Source of the DNA: Alligator mississippiensis
Lineage: Eukaryota; Chordata; Crocodylia; Alligatoridae
Reading direction: 5' to 3'
Length of the DNA: 64,000 nt
Assembly: GCF_030867095.1 (NCBI RefSeq)
Contig: NC_081827.1
Coordinates: 209,927,310 to 209,991,309 of the forward strand
In this document: one piece after another, positions 11,766-20,835 of the stretch
Layout of the letters: each line of letters begins with the position of its first letter
How positions within the stretch are numbered: the stretch's first letter is position 1
Made by a program: the position numbers and the translations under genes
The notes under the pieces: model-generated
What the model was told of the DNA's origin: nothing
The model's input: only the letters and a program-made list of their open reading frames with translations
Database searches by the model: none

Positions 11766-13845
11766 CAGGCACTCCTCACTTAACGACCAAGTTCCGTTCC
11801 CATGACTAGGTCGTTAAGCGAGGAGCTGCCCCTGAATAGAGGAAATCAGCTCTAATATACATTACTTAGGTTTGCATACTGTAAATACAGGTAATCGTTT
11901 TTATTTATTCTGAATAAAGAAAAGGTCTAAAGGAAACTCCAACTTGATAACTTTGTTTTAATTTGCATAACTCTTACATATTACAGAACATAAAAATACA
12001 ATCAGCGAAAATTATAAAAATGATGTACCAAAAAAATTAAAGTTATAAAAAAAGACATTCAGATTAACATTTTAGTCATCGAATCCTTCGAACTGTGGAT
12101 TCCTGGGTGTAGCTTTCGAGAAGAATCCCGTTAGTGTGGTCTGCTTTGTAATTTTCTTTTTTTTCTTTTTTTCTTCATAAATTTCACGATAGCATCGTAA
12201 AAGTTCATTCATTTGCCGTTCCACTTTCGTGAACCGTTCAACATTCGGGTCCATACCCTCTAGTTCTAATATAGCCGCTTTCACTTTCGAGAACACACCA
12301 GCTAACCCATTTACAGTGAACTTCTTTTGTACTTCTTCCATTCTTTCCTCTTCCAAGTGCTGCTGCGCTTCCAACTCTATTAAATCTTTGTTAGTTAGCG
12401 CTCCCTCAATATATTCCACTAATTCTTCAATATCTTTCACTTCAACATCTAAATTAAGCACGTTAGCAAGTTCCACAATTTTTTTATTTATGACATCGAC
12501 ATGTTCGTCTTTGTCAAACCCTTTGAAATTATTCACGAAAACTTTTAGGCATTTTTTCCATATGCCTTGCATACACTTTTCTGTCACTCCCTCCCAAGCT
12601 GATTCAATGTTCTTTATGCAGTGTAAAATGTTGTATGATTTCCAAAAATCACGAAGGGTTACTTCATCGCTTTCTGTTGCTGCTACAGCTTTGGAAAAAG
12701 TTGCACGCAAATAGTACACTTTGAACATAGCTATAGCCCTCTGGTCCACTGGCTGTAGGGTAGCAGTCGTGTTTTTAGGCAGATACACTAACTTTACATC
12801 CGGGTGTAGATCATCAAGATGCTGGGGGTGGCCTCGGGCATTATCAAGCAGGAGGATAATTTTAAAGGGAACCCCCTTTTCCAGACAATAATGCTTGACC
12901 AAGGGTATGAAGCAGTTGATGAACCAATCCTCAAATAAAGCTTGCGTCATCCATGCCTTGTTATTTGCACAATAGTAAACGGGCAGCGTGTGCTTACTAA
13001 CCTGCTTCAATGCACGTGGGTTCTCGGAGCGATAGATGAGGAAAGGCTTTAACTTGAACCCAGCGACATTTCCTCCCAACAACAACGTGACCCTGTCCTT
13101 AAAAGCCTTGAAACCGGGCATTGTTTTAGCTTCTTTGTGTATGTAGGACCTTTCGGGCATTTTCTTCCAAAAAAGTCCGGTTTCATCCACATTGAAGATC
13201 TGTTCCGGACGGTAGCCGCCTTTCTCAATGATTTCATCAAATTGATCAACAAATTTTTCCGCTGCTTCTATGTCCGCGCTTGCCGCCTCACCGCTGATAC
13301 TCTGATTATGCAGGTTGAATCTCCGACAAAACCGTTGAAACCATCCATGGCTTGCTGTAAATGTTTCCGTCGATTCTTCGCCTTTGCGCACCTTCAAAGT
13401 CTCAAAGATACTGCGTGCCTTGGCTTGAATTATTAAAAGGCTCATCGGCATTCTTTTTTGTATCTGGTCGTCAAACCAGATCGCCAGTAATTTCTCCATT
13501 TCATGAATGAGGCCTTTCCGCTGCCTAGTTATTATGGCTTTAAATCCTGTCGATGCTTTCACTGCCTCTTTCACTCTATCTTTATCCTTCAAGATCGTCG
13601 AAATGGTCGAATGCGCCAGCTCCAAGTCACGTGCTATCGCTTTAACTTTCTTACCAGCTTCATAGTCGTTTATGATCTTCATTTTCATCTCAAGATCGAT
13701 AGTCTTCCTTTGTTTCTTGGTGCTTCCTCCAGGTGAAGTCATGCTCTTCCTTTTCGCCGACATCTTGTACTTAGGTTTCCACGACTGCGCGGTCGTAAGT
13801 CCGCGCGGTCGTTAAACAGGTAGGTCGTTAAGTGAGGAGTGCCTG
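11766..13845 (-). mobile_element. Complete pogo/Tigger-type DNA transposon
   Basis: This 2,080-bp element is bounded by TA dinucleotides (11764-11765 and 13846-13847), the expected Tc1/mariner-superfamily target duplication. The terminal inverted repeats begin caggcactcctcacttaac and match for at least 23 bp. The left end folds on itself: ctcctcacttaacgacc (11772-11788) pairs with ggtcgttaagcgaggag (11809-11825). The box ggtcgttaa recurs near both ends. A single uninterrupted transposase gene on the minus strand fills most of the element. Intact ends plus an intact gene suggest a young copy that may have been mobile recently. Confidence 0.92.
12072..13763 (-). CDS. Tigger-type transposase, 563 residues, uninterrupted
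   Basis: This protein would bind the element's ends and catalyse cut-and-paste transposition in the nucleus. Residues about 15-65 form the CENP-B/psq-type helix-turn-helix (TIDLEMKMKIINDYEAGKKV, then ARDLELAHSTISTILKD). Residues about 80-155 are the second CENP-B-type DNA-binding domain, ending in HGWFQRFCRRFNL. The DDE_1 catalytic core has Asp193 (FNVDETGLFWKK), Asp307 (ILLLDNARGHP) and Asp340 (LQPVDQRAI), giving 32 residues between the last two as expected for Tigger. The C-terminus has a lysine run followed by KQTTLTGFF (PIP-box, residues 541-548). The ATG at 13763 precedes the basic N-terminus MSAKRKS and gives the full family length. A domesticated gene of the TIGD/JRK type is unlikely because it lies between intact transposon ends with TA duplications. 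Confidence 0.93.
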   Translation of the reverse strand: MSAKRKSMTSPGGSTKKQRKTIDLEMKMKIINDYEAGKKVKAIARDLELAHSTISTILKDKDRVKEAVKASTGFKAIITRQRKGLIHEMEKLLAIWFDDQIQKRMPMSLLIIQAKARSIFETLKVRKGEESTETFTASHGWFQRFCRRFNLHNQSISGEAASADIEAAEKFVDQFDEIIEKGGYRPEQIFNVDETGLFWKKMPERSYIHKEAKTMPGFKAFKDRVTLLLGGNVAGFKLKPFLIYRSENPRALKQVSKHTLPVYYCANNKAWMTQALFEDWFINCFIPLVKHYCLEKGVPFKIILLLDNARGHPQHLDDLHPDVKLVYLPKNTTATLQPVDQRAIAMFKVYYLRATFSKAVAATESDEVTLRDFWKSYNILHCIKNIESAWEGVTEKCMQGIWKKCLKVFVNNFKGFDKDEHVDVINKKIVELANVLNLDVEVKDIEELVEYIEGALTNKDLIELEAQQHLEEERMEEVQKKFTVNGLAGVFSKVKAAILELEGMDPNVERFTKVERQMNELLRCYREIYEEKKKKKKITKQTTLTGFFSKATPRNPQFEGFDD

Positions 13846-13847
13846 TA

Positions 13848-14450
13848 TTGTATATTATATTTAAGAAAAAAAACAAGCTAGCCAAAAAATACATTGTTTC
13901 ATTACTCCTATAATCATTAGAACTAAATGTACGTAAAACAAAATCTAGCCTACTTGAGCATCTTGACAGTTAATCCAATACTTCACTGAAAGTTATTTCC
14001 ACACCTGGGTTAATATTTCCATACCTGAGTTAATGTTTTTAGCTAAAGTTGAAAACAGTCTTCAGGGTTTTGAAACAGGAGCTGCATTACCAGGAGCAGC
14101 TAGAAGACAGTAGAATTGCAGAAGAAAGGATAGCTTGATTAGTGGAATATTAAGGCCATTCAAAAGGAGAGTGGGGTTGTTAACACCTGTGGAATGAAGA
14201 GTTTAGAAGGAATGTGGTTGATTATAATGAGCCATGAAGTCAGTTGATTCCCTCACTGCTGCCTGACTAGAAATGCTACTGCTACTGCCAGGCAGTTGGT
14301 TTTAAACTTTGGGTGGACTAGGAATAAAAAAAAAGGACGGGGGAGAAATGTAACTACACCCTCCCCTATATCCACTCTTGCTCCTAGCACTGACACACTC
14401 ACAGCCCCCAACAGCTTCACAAATTCCCCCCGCTCTCAAACCTACAGTGT
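13848..14450. other. Intergenic sequence, nothing recognised
   Basis: Non-coding, AT-rich, with no recognised repeat ends. Confidence 0.55.
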
Positions 14451-14454
14451 ACCT

Positions 14455-15385
14455 GCATCATTCTGAGGTTTTTCTGTGCATTTGAGATTTTAGCGCTGTG
14501 ATTAAAATCATGATTAATTGAGATTATTTTTTTTAATTGTGCAACTAAGCACAATTAATTTTTTAAATAATTTTAATAATTTTGACAGCCCTACTTTTGT
14601 GCATGGGGCAGAGGCAGGCTGCTTGCTATGGGCTAGGCTCTGTGCCCTGCTGGCTTTACCCTGGGACCCACATGGCATGGCTAGTGCACAGTTCCCAGAG
14701 CAAAGGCAGCAGGGTGTAGAGTCCCAGCCCACAGTGGGCAGACTGCCTCTGCCCCATGTACAAATCCAGCAGGCACATACCCTCCCGTGCCTCCCCCAAG
14801 GGTGTGTGCAGCAGCAGGGACTGTGCCCCCCCCTGCATCCCTGGACGAGTCTCACCCGTGGCTCCATCCCATGACCCGCTCTGACTCCGGGGCCTCATTG
14901 TAACTGCCCCACCCCAGCCTCTGCCTCACTTCCTCCCTCACTGTGGGGGCCTTGATTTGGCCCCCCTTTTCCCTCCCCCTACCCCTTCCCCTTCCTCTCC
15001 ACAGACCCCTGTGGGCCTCCACAGACTTACCAGTTGGGCGCTGCCCTACACACCACCAGGCTGAATTCCTGGCTGGATGCATACTGCGGCTGCTCATGTG
15101 TCTGTATCTCTATGTCAATGTCTCTCTGTGTCTCTGTATGCCTCCTCCCCACCCTTCTTGCTGCAGCATTCTGGAGCTCGCGCTGCCCTGCGGCTCCTCT
15201 GCACTGCCACCACTGCCCTGCTGGGGGGCCTGGAGGCAGCAGTGTTGGCAGCGGAACGGAGCCTGGGTGCAGGCACCAAAGCCACATGTGCAATTTACAC
15301 ATTAAAAAAATGAATACAAGATCCAATTTAATCATTAATCATGCAAGTTAATGGTGATTAATTGAAAGTCCTATTCAAAAGAGAT
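14455..15385. repeat. Composite repeat with attaatc-rich ends and a GC-rich core
   Basis: Two similar AT-rich ends of the type gattaatt...gacagcccta occur at about 14495-14593 and 15310-15375. They enclose about 700 bp of GC-rich, C-tract-rich sequence with overlapping meaningless open frames on both strands. Runs of aattaatc ending in gacagccct are typical of hAT-like non-autonomous elements in amniotes. I could not define the full boundaries or target duplications, so one element with an insert and two adjacent elements are both possible. Confidence 0.4.
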
Positions 15386-15559
15386 CATTTTAACAAATTA
15401 TAGATAAAAAAAGCAAATCATATACTAAAAATCAAATATCTACTATATTTCAAAAAAATGTTTTTGTCCTGATTTATGTTTTATTGAGTAGTGTATTGTA
15501 GGGGCAATTTTGTCGAACAAATAGTTTGTTGAACAATTGCACAACGGCTCAAAATAAAG

Positions 15560-16370
15560 TCTTGCTCTTGTATATTGTGTGTAGGGTGGTTGGGAGAGTG
15601 TGTGGGGTGGGGGGGAGGGGTGCTGCCCCTGAGTTAAGTCCCAGGAGCCAGCTGAGGGTGGGGGGGTGGAAGGAAGGGGAAAGCAGGGGGCATGTGAAGT
15701 GGAGTTTGCCCAGACAATGTGATGCAGGTCCAGTCCATCCCTATCCAGCCCACAGCTGCCCCTGTGGTGCTCTGCATGGGTCTGAGCCCTGCCCAGGGCA
15801 GCCATTGCCACACGTCCACCCTGCATCCACTGACAGCACTGCCCTGGCCCTGGTCAATTTACATAGCTTTCTGGCAGGGCCGCCTTCCACCCACTCGACT
15901 GCACACAGGTGGCTGCTCATCACGCCAGGTGGCTGAGTGGGTGGAAAGCAGCTGGGATCTGGAGCTGCATGCTGGGATAGAAGCTGCCTGGCTGAAGCTT
16001 CTCTCTCTGCCTGATGGGGTATGTGGTGCCTGGCTCGTGTCCCCACAGCTGCCACTGCTTCCCCGTACTACCTGCTGCCCAGAGCAGTGCAGCAGAGGCA
16101 GGCTGTTGGAGGCAGGGGGAGCTGAGTGGTACCCCTGGTCACTGCAGCAGCAGCAGGAGCACCTCTGCAAGGAAGCTGTGCATGCTGGCCAGGACTGGGG
16201 CAGTGCCATAGGCTGGTGTGGGGTGTGTGCAGGCAGACGTGCAGTGGGGGCCATCCTGGTAGAAGCAGGCAGAGCGTTCCCATACAGAGCATTGTGGAGG
16301 CAACCATGGGCTGGATACAATCAATTGGCGGGCCAGACCTGGCCCAAGGCCTGTATTTTGCCCACCCCTG
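15560..16370. mobile_element. GC-rich hAT-type element, right end clear
   Basis: The right end reads ggcctgtattttgcccacccctg at 16348-16370. This matches the CAGGGGTGGGCAAA-type hAT terminus seen elsewhere in this window (for example 50282-51421). The interior is GC-rich and non-coding. The left terminus was not found, so the start given is only where the GC-rich block begins. Confidence 0.4.
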
Positions 16371-17175
16371 CTCTATAGGTTGTTGTGGTTCTTTGTGGTC
16401 TTTGCAGGTCACCAGAGTATGAGCTAGATTATGGTCCTCCCCCAGCAAGTTACTTGGTGAGAAATGTGAAAGCAGGTTACCTTGTTTTGAAAACTCAAGT
16501 CAGTCACAGAACTCCTAGTAAAAGTAAGACATCATCTTAATAAGTAATAGTGACATAGCTGACACTTCCTTAGATTTCAGCCATAACAGTAAGAGAGACC
16601 ATATCAAACTGATTGAAATGACTGATCAGATTCATCTGAGAGTTTGTAACAATTCTATCACTTATAATATTACTATTACTTTCTCTGAACAGGAAGCATT
16701 TCTATGTAAACAAATAGTTCACTAAATAGCAGAAAACCTTTCAGAATAATAAGAGTTCCCTACTTAATTCAAGGAAATTGGATTAAAAGCTTGATGTTTA
16801 ATTCCTGGAAATCCAAGAGAAGCAATCTGGGTAAAAGTCCAACTCTAAAAAAAAAAAAAAAAAAGTCAGGCAGAAAGTTGACACATTCTTTAAGCAGAAA
16901 AGAAAACACAAGTTTGTGTTCTTCATTCTTTCACAAAACTTTATTTCATTATTTTTAGTCTATTTCCATCCCTTTTTTCTTCCTATTAAACCATTATTTC
17001 TCAATAAAAGAGTAAGTCAGAACATTTTGATGGAAGCCTGTTCCATCAGGATCAAAATGCTTCACAAAATCAAATCAAATTTTGTTAGGATTTAATTTGG
17101 GGGGAAACGGAGGAAACTTCCCCCCATGTCAACAAATTCAGAATTAAAACATTTGCATTTTAATTTGAACATTTA
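16371..17175. other. Intergenic sequence with an A-tract
   Basis: Non-coding. A run of A at about 16846-16864 is not preceded by any recognisable SINE body. An imperfect foldback (cattttgatggaa with ttccatcaggatcaaaatg) lies near 17025-17060. Confidence 0.5.
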
Positions 17176-17517
17176 GAGTGCCTATACACAAGTGTGGAGG
17201 CTGTTCCAACGCGCTGTAATTACAGCGTGTCAGAACAGATTCATTTGATTGTGTCTGCTGGAGTCTGGTAATTACCGCACTCCAGCCAGCCTCCACCTCT
17301 TTTGTATCAGCGTCCCCACGCTTCGAAATGGTAGCAGGGGCACTTTATCTAAAGTTTGTCAAACAAGCTTTAGATAAAGCGCCTCTGCCACCATTTTGAA
17401 GCATAGGGACATTGATACATAAGATGCTATGGATGCTTTAATTAGAGTGGCTTTTAGAGCCGCTCTAATGAAAGCACTCCCCTCCCTTCACCCTCTGAGC
17501 ACGTATATAGACAATCC
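17176..17517. mobile_element. 342-bp Harbinger-like MITE with TTA target duplication
   Basis: The ends are imperfect inverted repeats (gagtgcctatacac on the left; ggattgtctatatacg as the reverse complement of the right), flanked on both sides by TTA (17173-17175 and 17518-17520). The centre contains a foldback, ctttatctaaagtttg...caagctttagataaag, and the outer parts contain further small foldbacks. No coding capacity. The 3-bp TTA target and foldback structure suit a PIF/Harbinger-derived MITE, a class abundant in crocodilians. Confidence 0.7.
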
Positions 17518-17520
17518 TTA

Positions 17521-18830
17521 ATTTCCATATTAAATCAACAGAAACAAATTTAAAAGATAAATAGATATTTTACCAAAACAAAATGTTTAAATTGACTTGA
17601 ACTCTCTTTCCAGAAATAGTACATGGTTTTTTGTGTTAATTCCTGTTTGGCGTAAAGCCAATTTTCTAAATCCCTCTTGAAATGGAACTTTTGTCCTTAG
17701 CAATCTGGGCTATAATCACTGATTTGAAAACTCCATTTACATATTGTATAAGATATATAAGGAGAAGCAAGAAATTAGTTAAATAATAGGATGATATAAA
17801 TTATCACGTTCAAGGCAAGTACGTTCTTTGGGGGGAAAAAAAAATCAAATGTTGATGTGAATACAACAGCCCAAAATTAGTAGCTGATTTCCTAAAAGAT
17901 TGTACTAATTTTATACATGTATTTTAACTTTATCCTCTGCCTATGTGAATGACTTTTATTTATAAAAGTGAACTCCTTCATTGTTAGTGGGATTCATTCT
18001 AGACACAGGTTATGTCCCTACGTGACCTAATTCAGAGTGATCCGGCTCTGCTCTGAATCTCACAAATCTTGAATCTGGGTCTCCCAGCCTCCAGCCAGAC
18101 AAAAGACCAAGACCCTAGCATGTAATATTACGTAACATGTATACTTACATATTCTCTGTACAGAGTCCAGGATCCAAAACAACTTCCTAGTTTGAAAAAC
18201 ATGGGTTTCAAGCTGACAAGAGACATTTTAACACAATTCCATTCTCCAAATGAATAAGGTTCAAAATGCTTGCAGAACAGATCTAATATGAAAAGTACAA
18301 TTGGGAATTTCTGTTCATAATTTCTCAGTGATTAGCATATGAAATCAGCTTAGTACATAAATAAGAGTGAAGTATTTTTCTAACTACAAGGGCTGAACAT
18401 TCCATCAGCTCTCCGTGAATTGAGCTTGGATATTTTCCATGTTACATATTGCCACAAATAACAGTTCTACAGATGATATTAAGACCACAATGACATCTTG
18501 CAGCTTCCTTCTCATCAGGGGATTTGCAGACATGTAATTGATTGGAATTTATTAAACAAAGTTGATGTTCAGGACCAACTAGAATTCTCAGCTAGTTCAG
18601 TCTTAGCTGAGTTGGCACAGCAGGGCTAACAGGAGTAAAAGCAATAAAAAGTTATTGTTGTCACTGAGCTAAGCATCTCTGACTATGAATACACACGCGG
18701 GAACAGATCCTAAGTATTAAGTTGTGACTTTTTATTTACCTGCTTTTCAGGGTCAATCTGCACTTCCTACATCTACATGAAAACAGGATAAAAGCTTCAA
18801 AGCTATTAGTCATGTTGGTTGCATGGCATG
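17521..18830. other. Intergenic sequence, nothing recognised
   Basis: AT-rich and non-coding. No domain-bearing frames or repeat ends are recognised. Confidence 0.55.
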
Positions 18831-18837
18831 GGGCCAG

Positions 18838-19158
18838 TTCAGAGACTAGATAGTGCCCCATGCTGCCTCTGTGCATTGGTATTGGGACCTGGGGCCCTAT
18901 GCCACCTCTGCCCAAACAGAGCCCTATTCCAACTGGGCAGCAAAGGTCCTGGGGCCTGATCCCAGCATGAGTGGGGTTGACAAGAGGTAGCATGGGGCGC
19001 TGGGGCCCAATCAGTCAAGGAAGCTGGTGCAGAGCCCAATCTGAAGATGGGTGGATGCAGTGTGAGGCCCGATCCTGGTGCGTGGGGCCTGATATGGCCA
19101 GTGGGTGGCCCTGCACCACCCATCCAGCCCCCCATACTAAAAGTTCGAGCATCACAGG
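18838..19158 (-). mobile_element. GC-rich hAT-type non-autonomous element
   Basis: The right end reads agttcgagcatcacag. Its reverse complement ctgtgatgctcgaact resembles the left end cagtggtgctcaatg of the block at 30939. The interiors also share phrases such as ggggcctgat / ccaggattgggcc in opposite orientation. Left boundary approximate. No coding capacity. Confidence 0.45.
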
Positions 19159-19159
19159 A

Positions 19160-19924
19160 TTCAGTTCCCAAGCCTGGAATTAGAATGGACAAGCTCTCCA
19201 ACTCAAGACTCCTGTTTCTCTAGAAATGCCCATCCAAAGCAGAGCATTCTCTACTGATACCCTTGTAAACACCATATAATCCAACATTTTGCGCTCTTTT
19301 AGCAGTCTTCATTTCTGGAATTTTCTCGTGCGTAATCTGGACTAGATCAGCCTCTGCGTGCCAGTACTGCAAGAGAAGCAAACCGTTTGTCTTTCCACTT
19401 GTGGCTTTTTCTCCCTTCACTCTTGTAATAATAAAATAAAGGGGCAGGAGAAAAACCTGCATCTCGCTATTGTCTTATTATTTTCTTTCACTATGGATGT
19501 ATTTGTCAAATCTTGTGTGGAGAGCAGAATGGAGGCAATTTGCTCTTATATCGGGGTTGCCTCTGAAGGCTAGGAGTATTCCTGGTTTTGAGACTCTCAG
19601 TATCAGTCTTTTGTTAGTGTCACTCACACAGGTGTTTTTCTCCTGTTCATGAACTTCTGCACCTTATTTCCCTTTGTAGTGGGTAAGATCAGGAGCTGGC
19701 GGAGAGTGTGCGCCTCTCAAGAACCACCCTGATGCAGGAGAGTGGGACCTGATGGCACTGTGCCTGGCTCAGCCTCCGGCCTGGCTTTCCCCCCCACCTC
19801 CCCTGGATCCAGGACGGGGGTGTACTAATGCACTGGCATCCCCCTTTCATTGCTGCTGCACCCGAAGTTTAAACCCAAGGTCATGGCAGTGGCAGCAGCT
19901 GCGGGAGTCAATTAACTTCATGGC
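19160..19924. other. Upstream flank of the CHN1 CpG island
   Basis: Non-coding sequence between the last repeat and the CpG island. GC content rises from about 19.68 kb. No transposon ends are recognised, so it may hold distal promoter elements, but none can be pinned down by eye. Confidence 0.45.
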
Positions 19925-19934
19925 CTATTTATAA
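19925..19934 (+). promoter_or_regulatory. MEF2-like / TATA-like site
   Basis: ctatttataa fits the MEF2 consensus YTA(A/T)4TAR exactly and also reads as a TATA box. It sits at the upstream edge of the CpG island, about 700 bp before the CHN1 start codon. If used as a TATA box, initiation would fall near 19960. Function is inferred only. Confidence 0.35.
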
Positions 19935-20281
19935 CGAACCTGGCGCCTTCTCAGCGAGACTCCTCGTTCCCCGGCTGCGAAGGACGGGCTGCTCCTGTGC
20001 GATGCTCTTCCACCTTTGTCCTGCCCTTCTCTTGGGGGTCGCAGCCCCGCAGCCTGCGTGCGGCTCAGCCCCGTGAAGTGACACTTGCTTTTCCTTCCAG
20101 CTTAAACAGGGGTAATACAACCCAGGCCCCTCGCCGACTAGTAAAGCTTCTCTTTGGTTTTAGACTGGAGAAAAATACCTGCTCGTTTCCACGAAGTGCT
20201 GCCCCTCTCCACCCGTGCCTGGCAGCCCGCGCCGCGCCGCTCGGATCCCGCGGGAGGGCGGTGCCCCCGGGGGGTTGCACA

Positions 20282-20305
20282 CCAATGTCCCGTTGCTATG
20301 GGAAC
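20282..20305 (+). promoter_or_regulatory. CCAAT box followed by a perfect RFX X-box
   Basis: ccaat at 20282-20286 is followed five bases later by gttgctatgggaac at 20292-20305. This satisfies the 14-bp X-box consensus GTHNYYATRRNAAC at every position. RFX factors bind such sites in promoters of ciliary and neuronal genes. The pair lies about 35 bp upstream of the YY1-type motif, in a sensible position for a core promoter. Confidence 0.6.
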
Positions 20306-20338
20306 CCCGGGAGGCAGGAGCTGGTCATGTGGCGAGGC

Positions 20339-20346
20339 AAGATGGC
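20339..20346 (+). promoter_or_regulatory. YY1-type initiator motif with upstream ATG
   Basis: aagatggc in sense orientation is the core of the YY1 motif often found just downstream of transcription starts in CpG-island promoters. This would place initiation near 20310-20340. The embedded ATG (20342-20344) could start an upstream reading frame. Confidence 0.5.
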
Positions 20347-20363
20347 TCCGCCAGGCTGCTGCG

Positions 20364-20556
20364 GTGAGCGCGGGGGAGGGGAGGGAAGGGGGAGGGAGGA
20401 GGCAGGGCGGGCGGGCAGCGCCGTCGATCAGCCGCGCATGCATCCCCGCCGCCGCCGCCCGCTGCCCGCGCCCTGCCCAGCGCGGCGGCCCCGGGACTCA
20501 GCGGCGCGGCGGCGAGCGGCTGCAGCACCTCCCTCCCTGTCTAACTTTTACTGCAG
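20364..20556 (+). other. Possible 193-bp intron in the CHN1 leader
   Basis: A strong donor, gcg|gtgagcg, at 20364 follows the YY1-type motif. A strong acceptor with a pyrimidine tract, cctccctccctgt...cttttactgcag, ends at 20556. A branch-like ctaac lies about 12 bases before the acceptor AG, rather close. Splicing would join a short first exon to the segment holding the CHN1 start codon. Both sites are seen, but their use is inferred, and the GC-rich leader may equally be retained. Confidence 0.4.
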
Positions 20557-20573
20557 GGTTTCCCCGTGAGCCG

Positions 20574-20645
20574 ATGAGCCCGAGCCCGTGCAGCGCCAGC
20601 CCCGCCGCGAGCCGGGCACGGGCAGCACCTCGGCGATGGCTCTAA
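20574..20645 (+). CDS. Upstream ORF overlapping the CHN1 start codon
   Basis: A 23-codon frame begins at the ATG at 20574 (MSPSPCSASPAAS...) and ends at TAA 20643-20645, overlapping the CHN1 ATG (20636) in a different frame. Its ATG has a weak context (C at -3, A at +4), whereas the CHN1 ATG has G at -3 and G at +4. If the possible leader intron is removed, the same frame opens upstream to the ATG in the YY1-type motif, giving a 36-codon frame. Such overlapping frames usually reduce translation of the main protein. Whether it is translated is unknown. Confidence 0.4.
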   Translation: MSPSPCSASPAASRARAAPRRWL

Positions 20646-20654
20646 CCTTGTTCG
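20636..20654 (+). CDS. CHN1: CHN1 (alpha2-chimaerin) coding exon 1
   Basis: Alpha2-chimaerin is a cytosolic GTPase-activating protein for Rac, with an SH2 domain, a C1 diacylglycerol-binding domain and a RhoGAP domain. It acts downstream of EphA4 in axon guidance. This exon encodes only residues 1-6 (MALTLF) plus the first base of codon 7, then splices at g|gtgagt (phase 1). The ATG has a good context and lies inside the CpG island. MALTLF followed by the exon-2 sequence DTDEYRPPVWKSY is the alpha2-specific N-terminus. The beta-chimaerin N-terminus differs, so CHN1 rather than CHN2 is meant. The start of the 5' UTR is not fixed by the sequence. Confidence 0.93.
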
Positions 20655-20835
20655 GTGAGTACACACGAGAGCAATCGGCATCCCTCGTCTGGGGGTCACC
20701 TCCGCCCGCGCCCTGCGGCGGCGGCGGCGGCTGGCGAGACACGGCGGGGCTCTCCCATTGTTTCCTCTCCAGGCAGAGCCGATGGGCGTGTGCTCCGCTC
20801 CTGCGCTTAATTTCAGGGTTAGAAACTCCTGCCTA

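Larger units (their letters stand above)
19925..20835. promoter_or_regulatory. CHN1: CpG island / promoter region of CHN1
   Basis: About 900 bp of GC-rich, CpG-dense sequence covers the first CHN1 coding exon. It contrasts sharply with the CpG-poor, AT-rich surroundings. It contains GC boxes (gggcggg types), a CCAAT box, an RFX X-box, a YY1-type motif and an NRF1-like gcgcatgca at 20434-20442. CpG-island promoters of this kind usually drive broad initiation. The position just 5' of the start codon of the long alpha2 isoform identifies this as the alpha2 promoter. The shorter alpha1 form uses a downstream promoter that would lie outside the window. Confidence 0.85.

Noticed and set aside
14514-16422. 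Numerous overlapping 60-200 codon frames on both strands
   Set aside because: They lie in GC-rich transposon-derived sequence and have no domains; they mirror one another on opposite strands.
16846-16864. A-run as the tail of a SINE or retrocopy
   Set aside because: No SINE body, tRNA-like head or gene-like sequence lies upstream.
20282-20346. Bidirectional promoter for a minus-strand gene left of CHN1
   Set aside because: No minus-strand exon or donor-bearing first exon was seen between 19 and 20.3 kb.
20154-20569. Long open frames on both strands across the CpG island
   Set aside because: High GC lowers stop frequency; composition is Arg/Ala/Pro/Gly-rich without motifs. Only the short frame overlapping the CHN1 start was kept, as a possible regulatory uORF.
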